This document shows, piece after piece, positions 8,544 through 21,862 of a stretch of DNA of 64,000 nucleotides. The notes beneath the pieces were generated by a model. The model was given only the letters and a program-made list of their open reading frames with translations. It searched no databases and was not told where the DNA came from. The translations under genes and the position numbers were made by a program. The stretch is from Luteimonas deserti (GTDB lineage: Bacteria > Pseudomonadota > Gammaproteobacteria > Xanthomonadales > Xanthomonadaceae): positions 62,001 through 126,000 of the forward strand of contig NZ_JACCJZ010000017.1 of NCBI RefSeq assembly GCF_013425765.1, given 5' to 3'. Numbering within the stretch: position 1 is the first letter of the stretch; the number at the start of each line of letters is the position of its first letter.

Positions 8544-9170
8544 ATGAGCATCGAAACGAAAGCCCTCAACCTGGTGCCGATGGTGGTCGAGCAGACCAGC
8601 CGCGGCGAGCGCGCGTACGACATCTATTCGCGCCTGTTGAAGGAGCGCGTGATCTTTCTCGTCGGCGGCATCGACGACCACATGGCGAACGTGATCGTCG
8701 CCCAGTTGCTGTTCCTCGAGGCGGAAAACCCCGAGAAGGACATTAACCTGTACATCAACTCGCCGGGCGGCATCGTCACCGCGGGTATGGCGATCTACGA
8801 CACCATGCAGTTCATCAAGCCCGACGTCAGCACGATCTGCATCGGCCAGGCGGCCAGTATGGGCGCGCTGCTGCTGTCGTCGGGCGCGGCCGGCAAGCGT
8901 TACGCGCTGCCGAACTCACGCGTGATGATCCATCAGCCGCTGGGTGGCTTCCAGGGCCAGGCGACCGACATCGACATCCATGCGCGCGAGATCCTGTCGA
9001 TGAAGCAGCGATTGAACGAGATCATGGCGCAGCACACTGGCCAGCCCTACGAGACGATCGCGCGTGACACCGAGCGCGACAACTTCAAGAGCGCCAAGGC
9101 CGCATGCGAGTACGGTCTTGTCGATCAGGTGCTTGAGCGTCGGCCGGACGACTCCATCACCCCGAACTGA
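8544..9170 (+). CDS. clpP: ATP-dependent Clp protease proteolytic subunit
   Basis: The 208-residue serine peptidase of the S14 family forms the two-ring tetradecamer that is fed by ClpX or ClpA. Its catalytic triad is Ser105 (GQAASMGA), His130 (VMIHQPLGG) and probably Asp179 (RDTERDNF); the spacing equals that of E. coli ClpP. The N-terminal residues 1-13 probably include a removable propeptide. ATG 8544 (MSIETKAL) is preferred to the GTG three bases earlier. It lies 59 bp after tig with no terminator between, so co-transcription is likely; 111 bp separate it from clpX. Confidence 0.97.
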   Translation: MSIETKALNLVPMVVEQTSRGERAYDIYSRLLKERVIFLVGGIDDHMANVIVAQLLFLEAENPEKDINLYINSPGGIVTAGMAIYDTMQFIKPDVSTICIGQAASMGALLLSSGAAGKRYALPNSRVMIHQPLGGFQGQATDIDIHAREILSMKQRLNEIMAQHTGQPYETIARDTERDNFKSAKAACEYGLVDQVLERRPDDSITPN

Positions 9171-9241
9171 CTCGGCAAGTCGTTGATCGTTCAGGCATTC
9201 GTGTGCCGGTTCGCGTTCTCTGGACGCGCCGGACGCTGTGC

Positions 9242-9247
9242 TATTCT
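9242..9247 (+). promoter_or_regulatory. Possible -10 box of a clpX promoter
   Basis: TATTCT lies 35 bp before clpX in the 111-bp clpP-clpX gap. No good -35 hexamer is seen at 16-18 bp. In E. coli clpX also has a promoter of its own besides the clpP one. Confidence 0.3.
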
Positions 9248-9281
9248 CGAAACGTAACCGCAACACAGATTTGGCGAAGGC

Positions 9282-10568
9282 ATGAGCGAAGACCGTCAGG
9301 GTCGTTCCGGCGACAGCAACAAGATCCTCTACTGCTCGTTCTGCGGGAAGAGCCAGCATGAGGTGCGCAAGCTGATTGCGGGCCCGAGCGTGTTCATCTG
9401 CGATGAGTGCGTCGAGCTGTGCAACGACATCATCCGCGAGGAGCTCGAGGAGAAAGCGCAGTCCGCGCGCAGTTCCCTTCCCAAGCCGCGCGAGATCCTC
9501 GAGGTGCTCGACCAGTATGTGATCGGGCAACGCCGGGCGAAGAAGACCCTCGCCGTGGCGGTGTACAACCATTACAAGCGCATCGAGAGCCGCAGCAAGA
9601 ACGACGAGGTCGAACTCGCCAAGTCGAACATCCTGCTGATCGGACCGACTGGCTCGGGCAAGACCCTGCTGGCCGAAACGCTGGCGCGTCTGCTCAACGT
9701 ACCGTTCACGATGGCGGATGCCACGACGCTGACCGAAGCCGGCTATGTGGGCGAGGACGTCGAGAACATCATCCAGAAGCTGCTGCAGAAGTGCGACTAC
9801 GACGCCGAGAAGGCGCAGCAGGGCATCGTCTACATCGACGAGATCGACAAGATCTCGCGCAAGAGCGAGAACCCGTCGATCACGCGCGACGTGTCGGGCG
9901 AAGGCGTGCAGCAGGCGCTGCTCAAGCTGATCGAAGGCACCGTCGCCAGCGTCCCGCCGCAGGGCGGACGCAAGCACCCGCAGCAGGAGTTCCTGCAGGT
10001 CGATACCAAGAACATCCTGTTCATCGTCGGCGGCGCGTTCGCGGGTCTCGACAAGGTGATCCAGGCGCGCAGCACCGATGCCAGCGGCATCGGCTTCGGC
10101 GCCAAGCTCAAGAGTTCCGAGCGCAAGGCGGAGGTCGGCAAGGTGCTGGCCGACGTGGAACCTGAGGACCTGATCAAGTTCGGCCTGATCCCCGAGTTCG
10201 TCGGCCGCCTGCCGGTCGTGGCGACCCTCGAGGAGCTCGACGAAACCGCATTGATCCAGATCCTCACCGAGCCCAAGAACGCGATCAGCAAGCAGTTCAA
10301 GAAGCTGTTCGAGATGGAGGGCGTGGAGCTGGAGTTCCGCCAGGATGCGTTGGCCGCCATCGCCAAGAAGGCGATCAAGCGCAAGACCGGCGCACGTGGC
10401 CTCCGCACGATCGTCGAATCGGTGCTGCTCGATACGATGTACGACCTCCCGTCGCTGGAGAATGTCAGCAAGGTGGTGGTGGACGAGTCGGTCATCGAAC
10501 ACAAGTCCGAGCCCTACCTGATCTACGAAACGCCGGCCACCGAACAGAAGATGGCCTCGGGCGACTGA
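9282..10568 (+). CDS. clpX: Clp protease ATP-binding unfoldase subunit
   Basis: The 428-residue AAA+ unfoldase recognises tagged or unfolded substrates and threads them into ClpP. The N-terminal zinc-binding domain has Cys18, Cys21, Cys40 and Cys43. Walker A is GPTGSGKT (121-128) and Walker B is IVYIDEID (182-189). The pore loop GYVG is in [10 protein letters not shown], and an IGF loop (SGIGFGA) that docks on ClpP is present. The sensor region and C-terminal small domain are complete. Start ATG 9282 gives [10 protein letters not shown]. Part of the tig-clpP-clpX-lon block. Confidence 0.98.
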   Translation: MSEDRQGRSGDSNKILYCSFCGKSQHEVRKLIAGPSVFICDECVELCNDIIREELEEKAQSARSSLPKPREILEVLDQYVIGQRRAKKTLAVAVYNHYKRIESRSKNDEVELAKSNILLIGPTGSGKTLLAETLARLLNVPFTMADATTLTEAGYVGEDVENIIQKLLQKCDYDAEKAQQGIVYIDEIDKISRKSENPSITRDVSGEGVQQALLKLIEGTVASVPPQGGRKHPQQEFLQVDTKNILFIVGGAFAGLDKVIQARSTDASGIGFGAKLKSSERKAEVGKVLADVEPEDLIKFGLIPEFVGRLPVVATLEELDETALIQILTEPKNAISKQFKKLFEMEGVELEFRQDALAAIAKKAIKRKTGARGLRTIVESVLLDTMYDLPSLENVSKVVVDESVIEHKSEPYLIYETPATEQKMASGD

Positions 10569-10638
10569 GCGTCCGGTGGAACGAAACGTTCCGTCGACGC
10601 GGGTCACGGGCCGCTGGGCCGCCCGGATCCTTCAACCA

Positions 10639-10674
10639 CGCGCCGCGCTCCTCCGGGGTCGCGGCGCGCCTGTT
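10639..10674 (+). terminator. Stem-loop after clpX, possible terminator
   Basis: A 9-bp perfect GC stem (10639-10647 with 10660-10668) with a 12-base loop, followed by CCTGTTT. The U tract is poor, so this is only a moderate terminator candidate. It sits 70 bp after clpX and just before the heat-shock promoter of lon. Confidence 0.45.
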
Positions 10675-10694
10675 TCCGGCATCACGCGCCGCCG

Positions 10695-10723
10695 CTTGCA
10701 ACCCGGGCGCGGGCGCCCCATAA
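10695..10723 (+). promoter_or_regulatory. Sigma-32 (RpoH) heat-shock promoter of lon
   Basis: CTTGCAA (10695-10701), 14 bp, CCCCATAA (10716-10723). This matches the known sigma-32 consensus CTTGAAA-N(13-17)-CCCCATNT with one mismatch in the -35 box. It lies 70 bp before the lon ATG, where lon carries a heat-shock promoter in E. coli too. Confidence 0.75.
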
Positions 10724-10793
10724 ACGGAGCCAGTGCGGCCATGCCGCCACCGGACGGCGCCGCTGTCCGGACGTGAATCCGAGGACAGACGAG

Positions 10794-13253
<2,460 letters not shown>

Positions 13254-13280
13254 GCATCGCATCCGGCGGGATGTGATCAA

Positions 13281-13309
13281 CGGTCGTCGCTGCGTTGCAG
13301 CGACGACCG
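13281..13309. terminator. Bidirectional terminator between lon and the Smr gene
   Basis: A perfect 13-bp inverted repeat (13281-13293 with 13297-13309) with a three-base loop, placed between two convergent genes. The U tails are short on both strands, but the stem is very stable. Confidence 0.75.
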
Positions 13310-13350
13310 GTTGCCGTGCGGGTGCCGTCGTGTTGCGGCGCCTGGCGGGT

Positions 13351-13911
13351 TCAGCCGAGGCGGGAGCGGGGACGCAGCAGCACCAGCACCGCGCCGGTGC
13401 TGCCCTGGGCGGCCGGCGCACTGTGGAATGCCAGCACGTCGCTGCGTTGGCGCAGCAGCCGGTCCACGAGATTCTTGAGGATCGGCGCGCCGGAGGCGGA
13501 GTTGAGTCCTTTGCCGTGGACGATGCGCACGCAGCCGAGCCCGGCATCGGCGGCATCGCGCAGGAACAGCCGGAGCAGGGCGGTGGCCTGCTCCGCATCG
13601 CTGTGGTGCAGGTCCAGTTCTTCCTGCGCCGAGTACTCGCCGCGGCCGAGGCGGCGCAGGACACGCGCCGGTACTTCGTCGCGCCGGTACTGCATCGTGT
13701 CGCCGGCTTCGAGCAAGGGGCCGTCGAGCAGTTGACGGAATGCGCTGCGCGCCTCTGCGTCGTCGCGTTCGGCCATGCGCGTGCTGGGGCGGGGCGGGGA
13801 CGGCCGGGGCGGCTCCGGCGTCGGTGGCAATGCCCGCACGGGGCCGATCGCGGCACGGAACAGCGCGCCGTCGTCGTCGTCGTCCGCCCCGGTTTCAGGT
13901 GTGCGCGTCAT
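13351..13911 (-). CDS. Smr/MutS2 C-terminal domain protein
   Basis: The 186-residue protein has an acidic, proline-rich N-terminal 45 residues, then a linker and a C-terminal Smr domain (about 95-180). The two Smr motifs are visible: LDLHH (the LDLHG position, with His in place of the usual Gly) and HGKGLNSASG. Smr domains are RNA/DNA nucleases; stand-alone bacterial members (SmrA/SmrB type) cleave mRNA at collided ribosomes or act in DNA processing. It is convergent with lon and divergent from surE (97-bp gap). Whether it is SmrA- or SmrB-like I cannot tell. Start set by the only upstream ATG giving a sensible N-terminus. Confidence 0.85.
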   Translation of the reverse strand: MTRTPETGADDDDDGALFRAAIGPVRALPPTPEPPRPSPPRPSTRMAERDDAEARSAFRQLLDGPLLEAGDTMQYRRDEVPARVLRRLGRGEYSAQEELDLHHSDAEQATALLRLFLRDAADAGLGCVRIVHGKGLNSASGAPILKNLVDRLLRQRSDVLAFHSAPAAQGSTGAVLVLLRPRSRLG

Positions 13912-13962
13912 CGCTGCAGCGTAACGCGATCGTGTCCGGGCCGGGAGCGCGCGCCCATCCGG

Positions 13963-13968
13963 TATCAT
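13963..13968 (+). promoter_or_regulatory. Candidate -10 box of surE
   Basis: TATCAT followed by GTCGG, 40 bp before the surE ATG in the divergent smr-surE gap. The same TATCATG core precedes rlmE and folP at similar distances. Confidence 0.4.
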
Positions 13969-14008
13969 GTCGGCCTTGTCGAGTGGCACGGGGCCTGCAG
14001 AACGATTC

Positions 14009-14791
14009 ATGCGCGTACTGGTCAGCAACGACGACGGCGTCGACGCCCCCGGCATCCGGATTCTCGCGCAGGGCCTGCGCGACGCCGGCCACGAAGTGCT
14101 GGTCGTGGCCCCGGATCGCGACCGCTCGGGCGCGAGCAATTCGCTCACGCTGGACATGCCGTTGCGCGTGGTCCAGCTCGACGACACCACCTGGCGCGTG
14201 CACGGCACGCCGACCGACAGCGTGCATGTCGCGATCACCGGCCTGCTCGAGCTCGAGCCGGACATCGTGGTCTCGGGCATCAACAACACCGCCAACCTCG
14301 GTGACGACGTGATCTATTCGGGCACCGTCGCCGCTGCGATGGAAGGGCGCTTCCTCGGCCTGCCCGCCGTGGCGATGTCGCTGGTCACGCAGCATCACGA
14401 GGGACGGCATTACGAAACCGCCGCACGTGCCGCGGTGGAGATCGTGGCGCGCCTCAGGGCCGATCCGCTTCCCGCCGACACGATCCTCAACGTCAACGTC
14501 CCCGACGTGCCGTGGGCGGCGCTCGAGGGCTTCGAGGTCACCCGTCTCGGCAACAGGCATCGCGCCGAAGCCTGCACGCCGCTCGAGGATCCGCGCGGGC
14601 GGATGTTCTGGTGGATCGGCGCGGCCGGTCCCGAGCAGGACGCCGGGCCGGGAACGGATTTCCATGCGGTACGCACGCGGCACATCTCGATCACGCCGAT
14701 CCATGTCGACCTCACCCGCTACCAGGCGCTCGAGCACGTGGCCAACTGGGTCGGCGGCCTGGAGGCCGGGCTCAAGGCGACGCAGGCGTGA
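14009..14791 (+). CDS. surE: 5'/3'-nucleotidase SurE
   Basis: The 260-residue metal-dependent phosphatase hydrolyses nucleoside 5'- and 3'-monophosphates and is linked to stress survival in stationary phase. The N-terminus [10 protein letters not shown] carries the metal ligands Asp8 and Asp9; [10 protein letters not shown] and [19 protein letters not shown] give the remaining ligands. The length equals the family norm. ATG 14009 is chosen because homologues start exactly at MRxLVSNDDG. Its stop overlaps the start of pcm by one base (TGATG), so translation is coupled. surE-pcm-nlpD is a conserved gammaproteobacterial cluster. Confidence 0.97.
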   Translation: MRVLVSNDDGVDAPGIRILAQGLRDAGHEVLVVAPDRDRSGASNSLTLDMPLRVVQLDDTTWRVHGTPTDSVHVAITGLLELEPDIVVSGINNTANLGDDVIYSGTVAAAMEGRFLGLPAVAMSLVTQHHEGRHYETAARAAVEIVARLRADPLPADTILNVNVPDVPWAALEGFEVTRLGNRHRAEACTPLEDPRGRMFWWIGAAGPEQDAGPGTDFHAVRTRHISITPIHVDLTRYQALEHVANWVGGLEAGLKATQA

Positions 14792-15486
14792 TGGCGCGTC
14801 TGCGCCTGCAGCCCGAGGCCATCGGCGTGGGCATGACGTCCCAGCGGGTGCGCGACCGGCTCATCGACCGGCTGCGTGACGGCGCGCATCCCGGCGGCGG
14901 CATCTCCGACGAGCGCGTGCTCAACGCGATCCGCACCGTGCCGCGGCATCTGTTCGTCGACGAGGCCTTCGCGACCCGCGCCTACGAGGACACCGCGCTG
15001 CCGATCGGACATGGGCAGACGATCTCGCAGCCCTGGGTGGTCGCCCGGATGACCGAGGCGCTGCTGATGGACGGGATGCCCGGCAAGGTCCTCGAGATCG
15101 GCACCGGCTCCGGCTACCAGGCCACCATCCTGGCCGCGCTCGGCATCGAGGTGCACACCGTCGAGCGCATCGGTGAACTGCTGCGTACTGCACGCAAGCG
15201 GTTTCGTTCGCTCGGCCTCAACGTGCGCAGCAGGCACGACGACGGCCGCATCGGCTGGCCGGAGAACGGCCCCTTCGACGGGATCATCGTCACCGCGGCC
15301 GGCCCGGCACTGGTGGATGCCCTGACCGAGCAGCTCGCCGTGGGCGGCATCCTCGTCGCGCCGGTGGGCGCGCAGGGAGCCCAGCAACGCCTGCTGGTGC
15401 TCAGGCACGAGCCGGATGGCCGCGTGGTCCAGCAGGATATCGCCGCGGTGAGCTTCGTTCCCCTGCTGTCCGGATACATCGACTGA
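14791..15486 (+). CDS. pcm: Protein-L-isoaspartate O-methyltransferase
   Basis: The 231-residue AdoMet-dependent enzyme methylates L-isoaspartyl residues in aged proteins as the first repair step. Motifs: [18 protein letters not shown] (substrate-side conserved block), EIGTGSGYQ (AdoMet motif I), and [12 protein letters not shown]. An N-terminal extension of about 20 residues precedes the family core. The ATG overlaps the surE stop by one base, and its own stop overlaps the next start by one base. It is therefore part of a tightly coupled four-gene operon. Confidence 0.96.
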   Translation: MARLRLQPEAIGVGMTSQRVRDRLIDRLRDGAHPGGGISDERVLNAIRTVPRHLFVDEAFATRAYEDTALPIGHGQTISQPWVVARMTEALLMDGMPGKVLEIGTGSGYQATILAALGIEVHTVERIGELLRTARKRFRSLGLNVRSRHDDGRIGWPENGPFDGIIVTAAGPALVDALTEQLAVGGILVAPVGAQGAQQRLLVLRHEPDGRVVQQDIAAVSFVPLLSGYID

Positions 15487-16070
15487 TGCGATTGTTCGCG
15501 CGTCTCTACGACACCACGCTCGCGTGGGCACGTCACCGCCATGCCCCGCGCTATCTCACCGCGATGAGCGCGGCCGAATCGGTGATCTTTCCGATCCCGC
15601 CCGACGTGATGCTGGCGCCGATGGCGCTGGCCCGTCCTGCCGCCTGGTGGCGCTATGCGCTGCTGTGCACGCTGGGGTCGGTGGCGGGCGGGCTGCTGGG
15701 CTACGCGCTCGGCCATTTCGCGCTGGACGCCGCCTGGCCCTGCATCGTGCGCATGGGGTGGCAGCCTGCGTTCGAACGCATCCAGGGCCTGTTTCTCGAA
15801 CACGGCATGCTGTTCGTGTTCCTCGCCGGCTTCACGCCGATTCCCTACAAGGTGTTCACCATCGCGTCGGGTTCGCTCGGGGTCGGGCTGCTACCGTTCC
15901 TCGTCGGTTCGCTCCTGGGACGCGGCATGCGGTTCTTCCTCGTGGCGGGTCTGATGGCCTGGGGCGGCGCGAAGTTCGAGCCCCTGCTCAAGCGTTATAT
16001 CGAATGGGTGGGCTGGTTGATGGTCGCTCTAGTGGTCGTGGGACTGGTCTGGATGGAGTTGCGCGGATGA
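15486..16070 (+). CDS. YqaA/DedA-superfamily (VTT domain) membrane protein
   Basis: The 194-residue protein has four to five hydrophobic segments and VTT/SNARE-associated family marks: the re-entrant FPIPPDVMLAPMAL segment and the FTPIPYKVFTIASG loop with conserved Pro/Lys. DedA-superfamily proteins are implicated in flipping of phospholipid carriers and proton-dependent membrane homeostasis; YqaA itself is uncharacterised. It is coupled to pcm (1-base overlap) and nlpD (4-base ATGA overlap). In E. coli a different small membrane protein occupies this slot, so this insertion is a lineage trait. Confidence 0.8.
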   Translation: MRLFARLYDTTLAWARHRHAPRYLTAMSAAESVIFPIPPDVMLAPMALARPAAWWRYALLCTLGSVAGGLLGYALGHFALDAAWPCIVRMGWQPAFERIQGLFLEHGMLFVFLAGFTPIPYKVFTIASGSLGVGLLPFLVGSLLGRGMRFFLVAGLMAWGGAKFEPLLKRYIEWVGWLMVALVVVGLVWMELRG

Positions 16071-16822
16071 GGATGCTCGTGGTGCTGGTGTCGATCCTGT
16101 TGCTGGCCGCCTGCGGCAGCAGCCGGGTGATCCGGGAGGGCGGCACGTCCGCCGCGCCCACCTCGACGCCGAAGCCGGGCCAGACCGCCACCGTCCAGCG
16201 CGGCGACACGCTGTATCGCATCGCGACCAGTCACGGGATCAGCGCACTCGATCTGGCGATGTGGAACAGCATCCCGGCGCCTTACACCATCTATCCGGGA
16301 CAACGCCTGCGTTTGTATCCGGGCGGCACCGCATCGGCGCCGCCGCGGCGTCCACCGGCCACGGCAGCCGGCGGCGCGCCTGCGCAGCGTCCGCCGGTGA
16401 CGCCGACCCGGGCGCCGCCCCAGCCACCCGCACCCGCGCCCGCGCGCAGTCCGTTCCGCTGGCAATGGCCCACGGACGGACAGGTGATCGCGCGCTACGT
16501 CGCCAACGATCCGACCCGGCAGGGGCTCGACATCGCCGGCACGGGCGGCCAGGCGGTGCGCGCCGCGGCCGATGGCGTCGTGGTCTACTCGGGTTCGGGA
16601 CTGGTTGGTTACGGCGAGCTGATCATCGTCAAGCACGACGAGCAGTGGCTGTCGGCCTACGGTCACAACCGCACGCGTCGAGTCAACGAGGGCGAGCGCG
16701 TCAGCGCCGGGCAGCAGATCGCCGAGATGGGGCGCACCGGCGCCGCACGCGACATGCTGCATTTCGAGATCCGCTACAACGGCAAGCCGGTCGATCCGCT
16801 GTCGTATCTGCCGGCCCGCTGA
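16067..16822 (+). CDS. nlpD: NlpD-like lipoprotein, LysM plus degenerate LytM domain
   Basis: The 251-residue lipoprotein has lipobox LLAAC with Cys16 as the lipidated residue, a LysM peptidoglycan-binding domain (about 40-85), a proline-rich linker (90-130) and a C-terminal LytM/M23 domain. The M23 zinc ligands are missing: the HxxxD position reads RQGLDIAG, and the HLH motif reads DMLHFEIR. As in E. coli NlpD, the domain should be catalytically dead and act as activator of the amidase AmiC at the division septum. ATG 16067 overlaps the previous stop. rpoS, the neighbour in enterics, does not follow. Confidence 0.9.
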   Translation: MRMLVVLVSILLLAACGSSRVIREGGTSAAPTSTPKPGQTATVQRGDTLYRIATSHGISALDLAMWNSIPAPYTIYPGQRLRLYPGGTASAPPRRPPATAAGGAPAQRPPVTPTRAPPQPPAPAPARSPFRWQWPTDGQVIARYVANDPTRQGLDIAGTGGQAVRAAADGVVVYSGSGLVGYGELIIVKHDEQWLSAYGHNRTRRVNEGERVSAGQQIAEMGRTGAARDMLHFEIRYNGKPVDPLSYLPAR

Positions 16823-17185
16823 CCGGCGGCGACCTGCGCGATCGGGTCGCGGCCCTGCTGCCGTGCGGAGCGCACGTGCGCCCAAGGCCGGTCGCGCCGG
16901 CGGCGGGCGCGACGCGGGGGCACGGGCCCGGTGCGCAGCATCAGGCGCCATGCCCGGGCCGGGCAAGCCCGATGCCCCGGCCTGGATGTGACGCCGGACG
17001 CGGCCTGGCAGCGTGCCTTTCGCCGTGCCGCGGTGCACCGAGGTCGCGGCTATGGAGGGCGGGGCCCGGGGGGAAGGCGCACACGTCGATCGCTGGTCGA
17101 TCACGGGAAGACACCCCGGGGCGGCGTCGGCCGCACATCCCGTTCGCACGAGCGGCGGATCAGCAGTAGGCGCGGGTCGGGCGCG
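16823..17185. other. Intergenic region between convergent genes
   Basis: No gene is supported. A stable 8-bp hairpin (16891-16898 with 16906-16913, 7-base loop) without a U tract is the only structure I see; it may end nlpD transcripts. Confidence 0.4.
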
Positions 17186-17581
17186 TCAGCCGGCGTCGGC
17201 GTCGTCCGGCGCGGCCAGCACAAACCCCGCCACGACGCGGCGGCCTTCCCCTGCCAGCACGTTGAAGGTGCGCGCCGCGGCCGCATTGGTCATGGCTTCG
17301 AGGCCGATGCCACGCGACAGGCACAGGGCCATGGTCGATGCCGGCGGAAAGCCCTGACCCGCGCCCGTGCCGATCAGCACCACGTCCGGTTCCAGGGCAA
17401 GCAGGGGCGCGAGCGCGTCGGCATCGAGGCTGCGCACGTCGATTGCAGGCCAGTCTTCGATGAGGGTGCGGGGGGCGACGATGAAACTGCGCGTCATCCG
17501 GCGGTCGTTGACCAGTGCCTGCCGGCCGTCCGCGCCGCGAAGGACGTAATCGAATTCGGGGTGTTCGAGATTCAGCTGCAT
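17186..17581 (-). CDS. Mth938-like domain protein (DUF498)
   Basis: The 131-residue protein spans the complete Mth938-like fold. Family marks are the middle DVVLIGTGAGQGFPP loop and the SRGIGLEAMTNAAAARTFNVLAGEGRRVVAGFVLA C-terminal half, with the conserved AARTFN pattern. Human AAMDC and the mitochondrial NDUFAF3 belong to this family; the bacterial role is unknown. Start ATG 17581 (MQLNLEHPEFDYVL) is chosen since homologues begin with this strand. The gene lies 28 bp downstream of yhbY on the same strand, so they are likely co-transcribed. Confidence 0.8.
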   Translation of the reverse strand: MQLNLEHPEFDYVLRGADGRQALVNDRRMTRSFIVAPRTLIEDWPAIDVRSLDADALAPLLALEPDVVLIGTGAGQGFPPASTMALCLSRGIGLEAMTNAAAARTFNVLAGEGRRVVAGFVLAAPDDADAG

Positions 17582-17609
17582 GATCGGTGCTGGGGCGGCG
17601 TGGCCTGGG

Positions 17610-17915
17610 TCAGGCCCGCGGCAGCACGATCTGGCGGCGGTCGGTGCTCTGCCGGTACAGGATCGCGACGTGGCCGATGCGCTGCACAAGGGCGGCGCCG
17701 GTGCGCTCGGCGAGCTGGTCGATCATCGCGTCCCGGGCCTCACGATCGGTCCCGCCGACTTTCACCTTGATCAGTTCGTGGTGCTCCAGCGCGGCATCCA
17801 GCTCGGCGACCAGCGCATCGGTCACGCCCTTGCCGCCGACCTGCAGCTGGGCCTTGATGCCGTGGGCCTGGCCGCGCAGAAAACGGGTCTGGGCAGCGGT
17901 CAGGACGTTACTCAT
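17610..17915 (-). CDS. yhbY: YhbY family CRM-domain RNA-binding protein
   Basis: The 101-residue, single CRM (KH-like) domain protein associates with pre-50S ribosomal particles. The family motif with [27 protein letters not shown] is clear, as is the C-terminal [12 protein letters not shown] strand. ATG 17915 (MSNVLTAAQ) gives the usual length. It is divergent from rlmE, with 82 bp between the starts. yhbY next to rlmE and ftsH is a conserved gammaproteobacterial arrangement, combining 50S maturation factors. Confidence 0.93.
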   Translation of the reverse strand: MSNVLTAAQTRFLRGQAHGIKAQLQVGGKGVTDALVAELDAALEHHELIKVKVGGTDREARDAMIDQLAERTGAALVQRIGHVAILYRQSTDRRQIVLPRA

Positions 17916-17953
17916 GGATGAACCGATCGGGAAAATGGAAGCGGCAGGCAGGA

Positions 17954-17959
17954 TATCAT
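17954..17959 (+). promoter_or_regulatory. Candidate -10 box of rlmE
   Basis: TATCAT followed by GGCCGCC, 38 bp before the rlmE ATG in the 82-bp divergent gap. It is the same core as before surE and folP. No strong -35 is evident. Confidence 0.4.
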
Positions 17960-17997
17960 GGCCGCCGCACCCGCTTTCCCGCGATGTCCCGACCGCG

Positions 17998-18630
17998 ATG
18001 GCCACCCGCAGCAAGAGCAGCCAGCGCTGGCTGAAGGAACATTTCTCCGATCCCTACGTCAAGAAGGCGCAGGCGGAAGGACTGCGCTCGCGCGCCGCGT
18101 ACAAGCTCGAGGAGCTGGTCGAACGCGACCGCCTCCTCAAGCCGGGCATGATCGTGGTGGACCTGGGCGCGGCACCTGGCGGATGGTCGCAGTGGGTGCG
18201 CCAGGCACTGGGTGACAGCGGCCGTGTGATCGCGCTGGATATCCTGGACATGCCGTCACTGGCCGGTGTGGAGTTCATTCACGGGGATTTCCGCGAGGAT
18301 GCGGTTCTCTCGACGCTGGAAGCCGCGCTGGACGGGCAGCAGGTCGACCTTGTGTTGTCCGATATGGCCCCCAACAAAAGCGGTATCGACGCGGTGGACC
18401 AGCCCCGGGCTATGCATCTCGCCGAGCTGGCGATGGATTTCGCCGACCACCACCTGCGTACCGGCGGCACGTTCCTGATCAAACTGTTCCAAGGCACCGA
18501 GTTCGACGACTACGTGCGGCAGTTGCGGCGCCGCTACACGAAGCTGGCGATCCGCAAGCCTGCAGCGTCCCGGCAGCGGTCGCCGGAGGTGTACGCCCTC
18601 GCGCAGGGCAAGCTGGCCACGATGAAGTAG
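17998..18630 (+). CDS. rlmE: 23S rRNA 2'-O-methyltransferase (U2552)
   Basis: The 210-residue heat-shock methyltransferase (RrmJ/FtsJ) modifies U2552 in the A-loop of 23S rRNA late in 50S assembly. AdoMet motif I is [13 protein letters not shown]. The K-D-K-E catalytic tetrad is placed by motif: Lys36 (AAYKLEEL), Asp in VLSDMAPN, Lys in FLIKLFQG and Glu in [11 protein letters not shown] 17998 gives [15 protein letters not shown], the standard N-terminus. ftsH follows 42 bp downstream on the same strand, the classic rlmE-ftsH operon. Confidence 0.96.
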   Translation: MATRSKSSQRWLKEHFSDPYVKKAQAEGLRSRAAYKLEELVERDRLLKPGMIVVDLGAAPGGWSQWVRQALGDSGRVIALDILDMPSLAGVEFIHGDFREDAVLSTLEAALDGQQVDLVLSDMAPNKSGIDAVDQPRAMHLAELAMDFADHHLRTGGTFLIKLFQGTEFDDYVRQLRRRYTKLAIRKPAASRQRSPEVYALAQGKLATMK

Positions 18631-18672
18631 CATGGCCCCGTTCCGCAAAACTCTTCACGAGAACTCCGAAAC

Positions 18673-20604
<1,932 letters not shown>

Positions 20605-20634
20605 GCCAGGTACCGCTCCGGCTTGAGACGAGCG

Positions 20635-20656
20635 ACGGCGCCGGAAACGGCGCCGT
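20635..20656 (+). terminator. Stem-loop between ftsH and folP
   Basis: Perfect 8-bp stem (20635-20642 with 20649-20656) with loop GGAAAC and no real U tract. It could attenuate rather than fully stop transcription into folP; a candidate promoter for folP overlaps its 3' side. Confidence 0.45.
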
Positions 20657-20662
20657 TATCAT
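20657..20662 (+). promoter_or_regulatory. Candidate -10 box of folP
   Basis: TATCAT followed by GTGGGCGG, 60 bp before the folP ATG, directly after the ftsH-folP hairpin. It shares its core with the boxes before surE and rlmE. Confidence 0.35.
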
Positions 20663-20722
20663 GTGGGCGGGTCGGGGCACATCCGGCGCCGTCCGTTGTC
20701 CGCCATCCCGCGACCGCGAGCC

Positions 20723-21628
20723 ATGACCATGTTCGACACCACGCCCCAGCTCGACTGCAACGGCCGCGTGCTGCGCCTGGACCGTCCGCGCGTGATGGGC
20801 ATCGTGAACGTCACGCCCGATTCGTTTTCCGACGGCGGCCTCTACGGCGATGCCGAGTCCGCCGTCGCCCACGGGCTGCAGCTGGCGGAGGCTGGCGCGG
20901 ACGTGCTCGACATCGGCGGCGAATCCACGCGACCGGGCGCCACGCCCGTCCCGGTTGACGAGGAGCTGCGGCGGGTGATCCCCGTCGTCGCAGGCCTGGC
21001 CGCACGCAGCGCAGTGCCGATCAGCATCGACACCTCGTCGCCCGAGGTGATGCGCGCCGCCGTCGACGCAGGCGCCGGCCTGATCAACGATGTCCGCGGG
21101 CTGCGTCGCGCGGGCGCACTGGAAACGGCCGCCGCACTCGGCGTGCCGGTGGTGCTGATGCACATGCCGGGCGAGCCGGACACGATGCAGGCCGCGCCCG
21201 CCTACGACGATGTGGTCGGCGAGGTGCACCGGTTTCTGGCCGAGCGCATCTTCAGCGCGGAGATGGCCGGTATCGAGCGCAAACGCATCGTGGTCGATCC
21301 CGGCTTCGGCTTCGGCAAGACCACCGCCCACAACCTCGCATTGCTCGCCCAGCTGGGCCGCTTCGCCGAGCTCGGCGTGCCGGTGCTGGCCGGCCTGTCG
21401 CGCAAGCGCAGCATCGGCGAGCTGACCGGGCGCGAGGTCGCGAGCGAGCGCTCGGCCGGCTCGCTGGCCGCGCACCTGATCGCGGCACAGCGCGGCGCTC
21501 GCATCCTCCGTGTGCACGATGTGGCGCAGACAGTCGATGCGCTGAAGATCTGGGTCGCGGTGGATGCCGTGCCGATGCCGCGCTCCGCGACACAGGCGCC
21601 GGCCATCCAATGGCCCGAGGGCATGTAG
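20723..21628 (+). CDS. folP: Dihydropteroate synthase
   Basis: The 301-residue enzyme joins p-aminobenzoate to 6-hydroxymethyl-dihydropterin pyrophosphate in folate synthesis and is the sulfonamide target. Motifs: GIVNVTPDSFSDGG near residue 28, DIGGESTRPGA, the pterin-binding VDPGFGFGKT, and the Arg/His end (RILRVHDVAQT). Two in-frame ATGs (20723 and 20729) are possible; the first is given. The C-terminal extension of about 20 residues (PMPRSATQAPA) is not part of the fold. Downstream of ftsH, as in many gammaproteobacteria; glmM, the usual next gene, is replaced by putP. Confidence 0.95.
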   Translation: MTMFDTTPQLDCNGRVLRLDRPRVMGIVNVTPDSFSDGGLYGDAESAVAHGLQLAEAGADVLDIGGESTRPGATPVPVDEELRRVIPVVAGLAARSAVPISIDTSSPEVMRAAVDAGAGLINDVRGLRRAGALETAAALGVPVVLMHMPGEPDTMQAAPAYDDVVGEVHRFLAERIFSAEMAGIERKRIVVDPGFGFGKTTAHNLALLAQLGRFAELGVPVLAGLSRKRSIGELTGREVASERSAGSLAAHLIAAQRGARILRVHDVAQTVDALKIWVAVDAVPMPRSATQAPAIQWPEGM

Positions 21629-21796
21629 ACCGATAGACGGGCCTGCGGGCTCCGAACGCTTGTCGGCAGTCGCGGCGGACGGCCTGCGCCGCGAAGCCCG
21701 GGATGTCGCGCGTGTGCCGAGCCGCGAAAGCGTCCCCGTGTGCTCCATGTGCCGGCCCAGACCACGCGTGGGAGGTGCGCGCGGCATGGCGCACCG

Positions 21797-21825
21797 TTGG
21801 AGGCATCCGGGCATCCGCGTAAGCT
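21797..21825 (+). promoter_or_regulatory. Candidate sigma-70 promoter of putP
   Basis: TTGGAG (21797-21802), 17 bp, TAAGCT (21820-21825), 38 bp before the putP ATG. Confidence 0.4.
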
Positions 21826-21862
21826 TGCGCCTCTGTTGCCGCGTCGCGGCCGGGGAGCAGGA

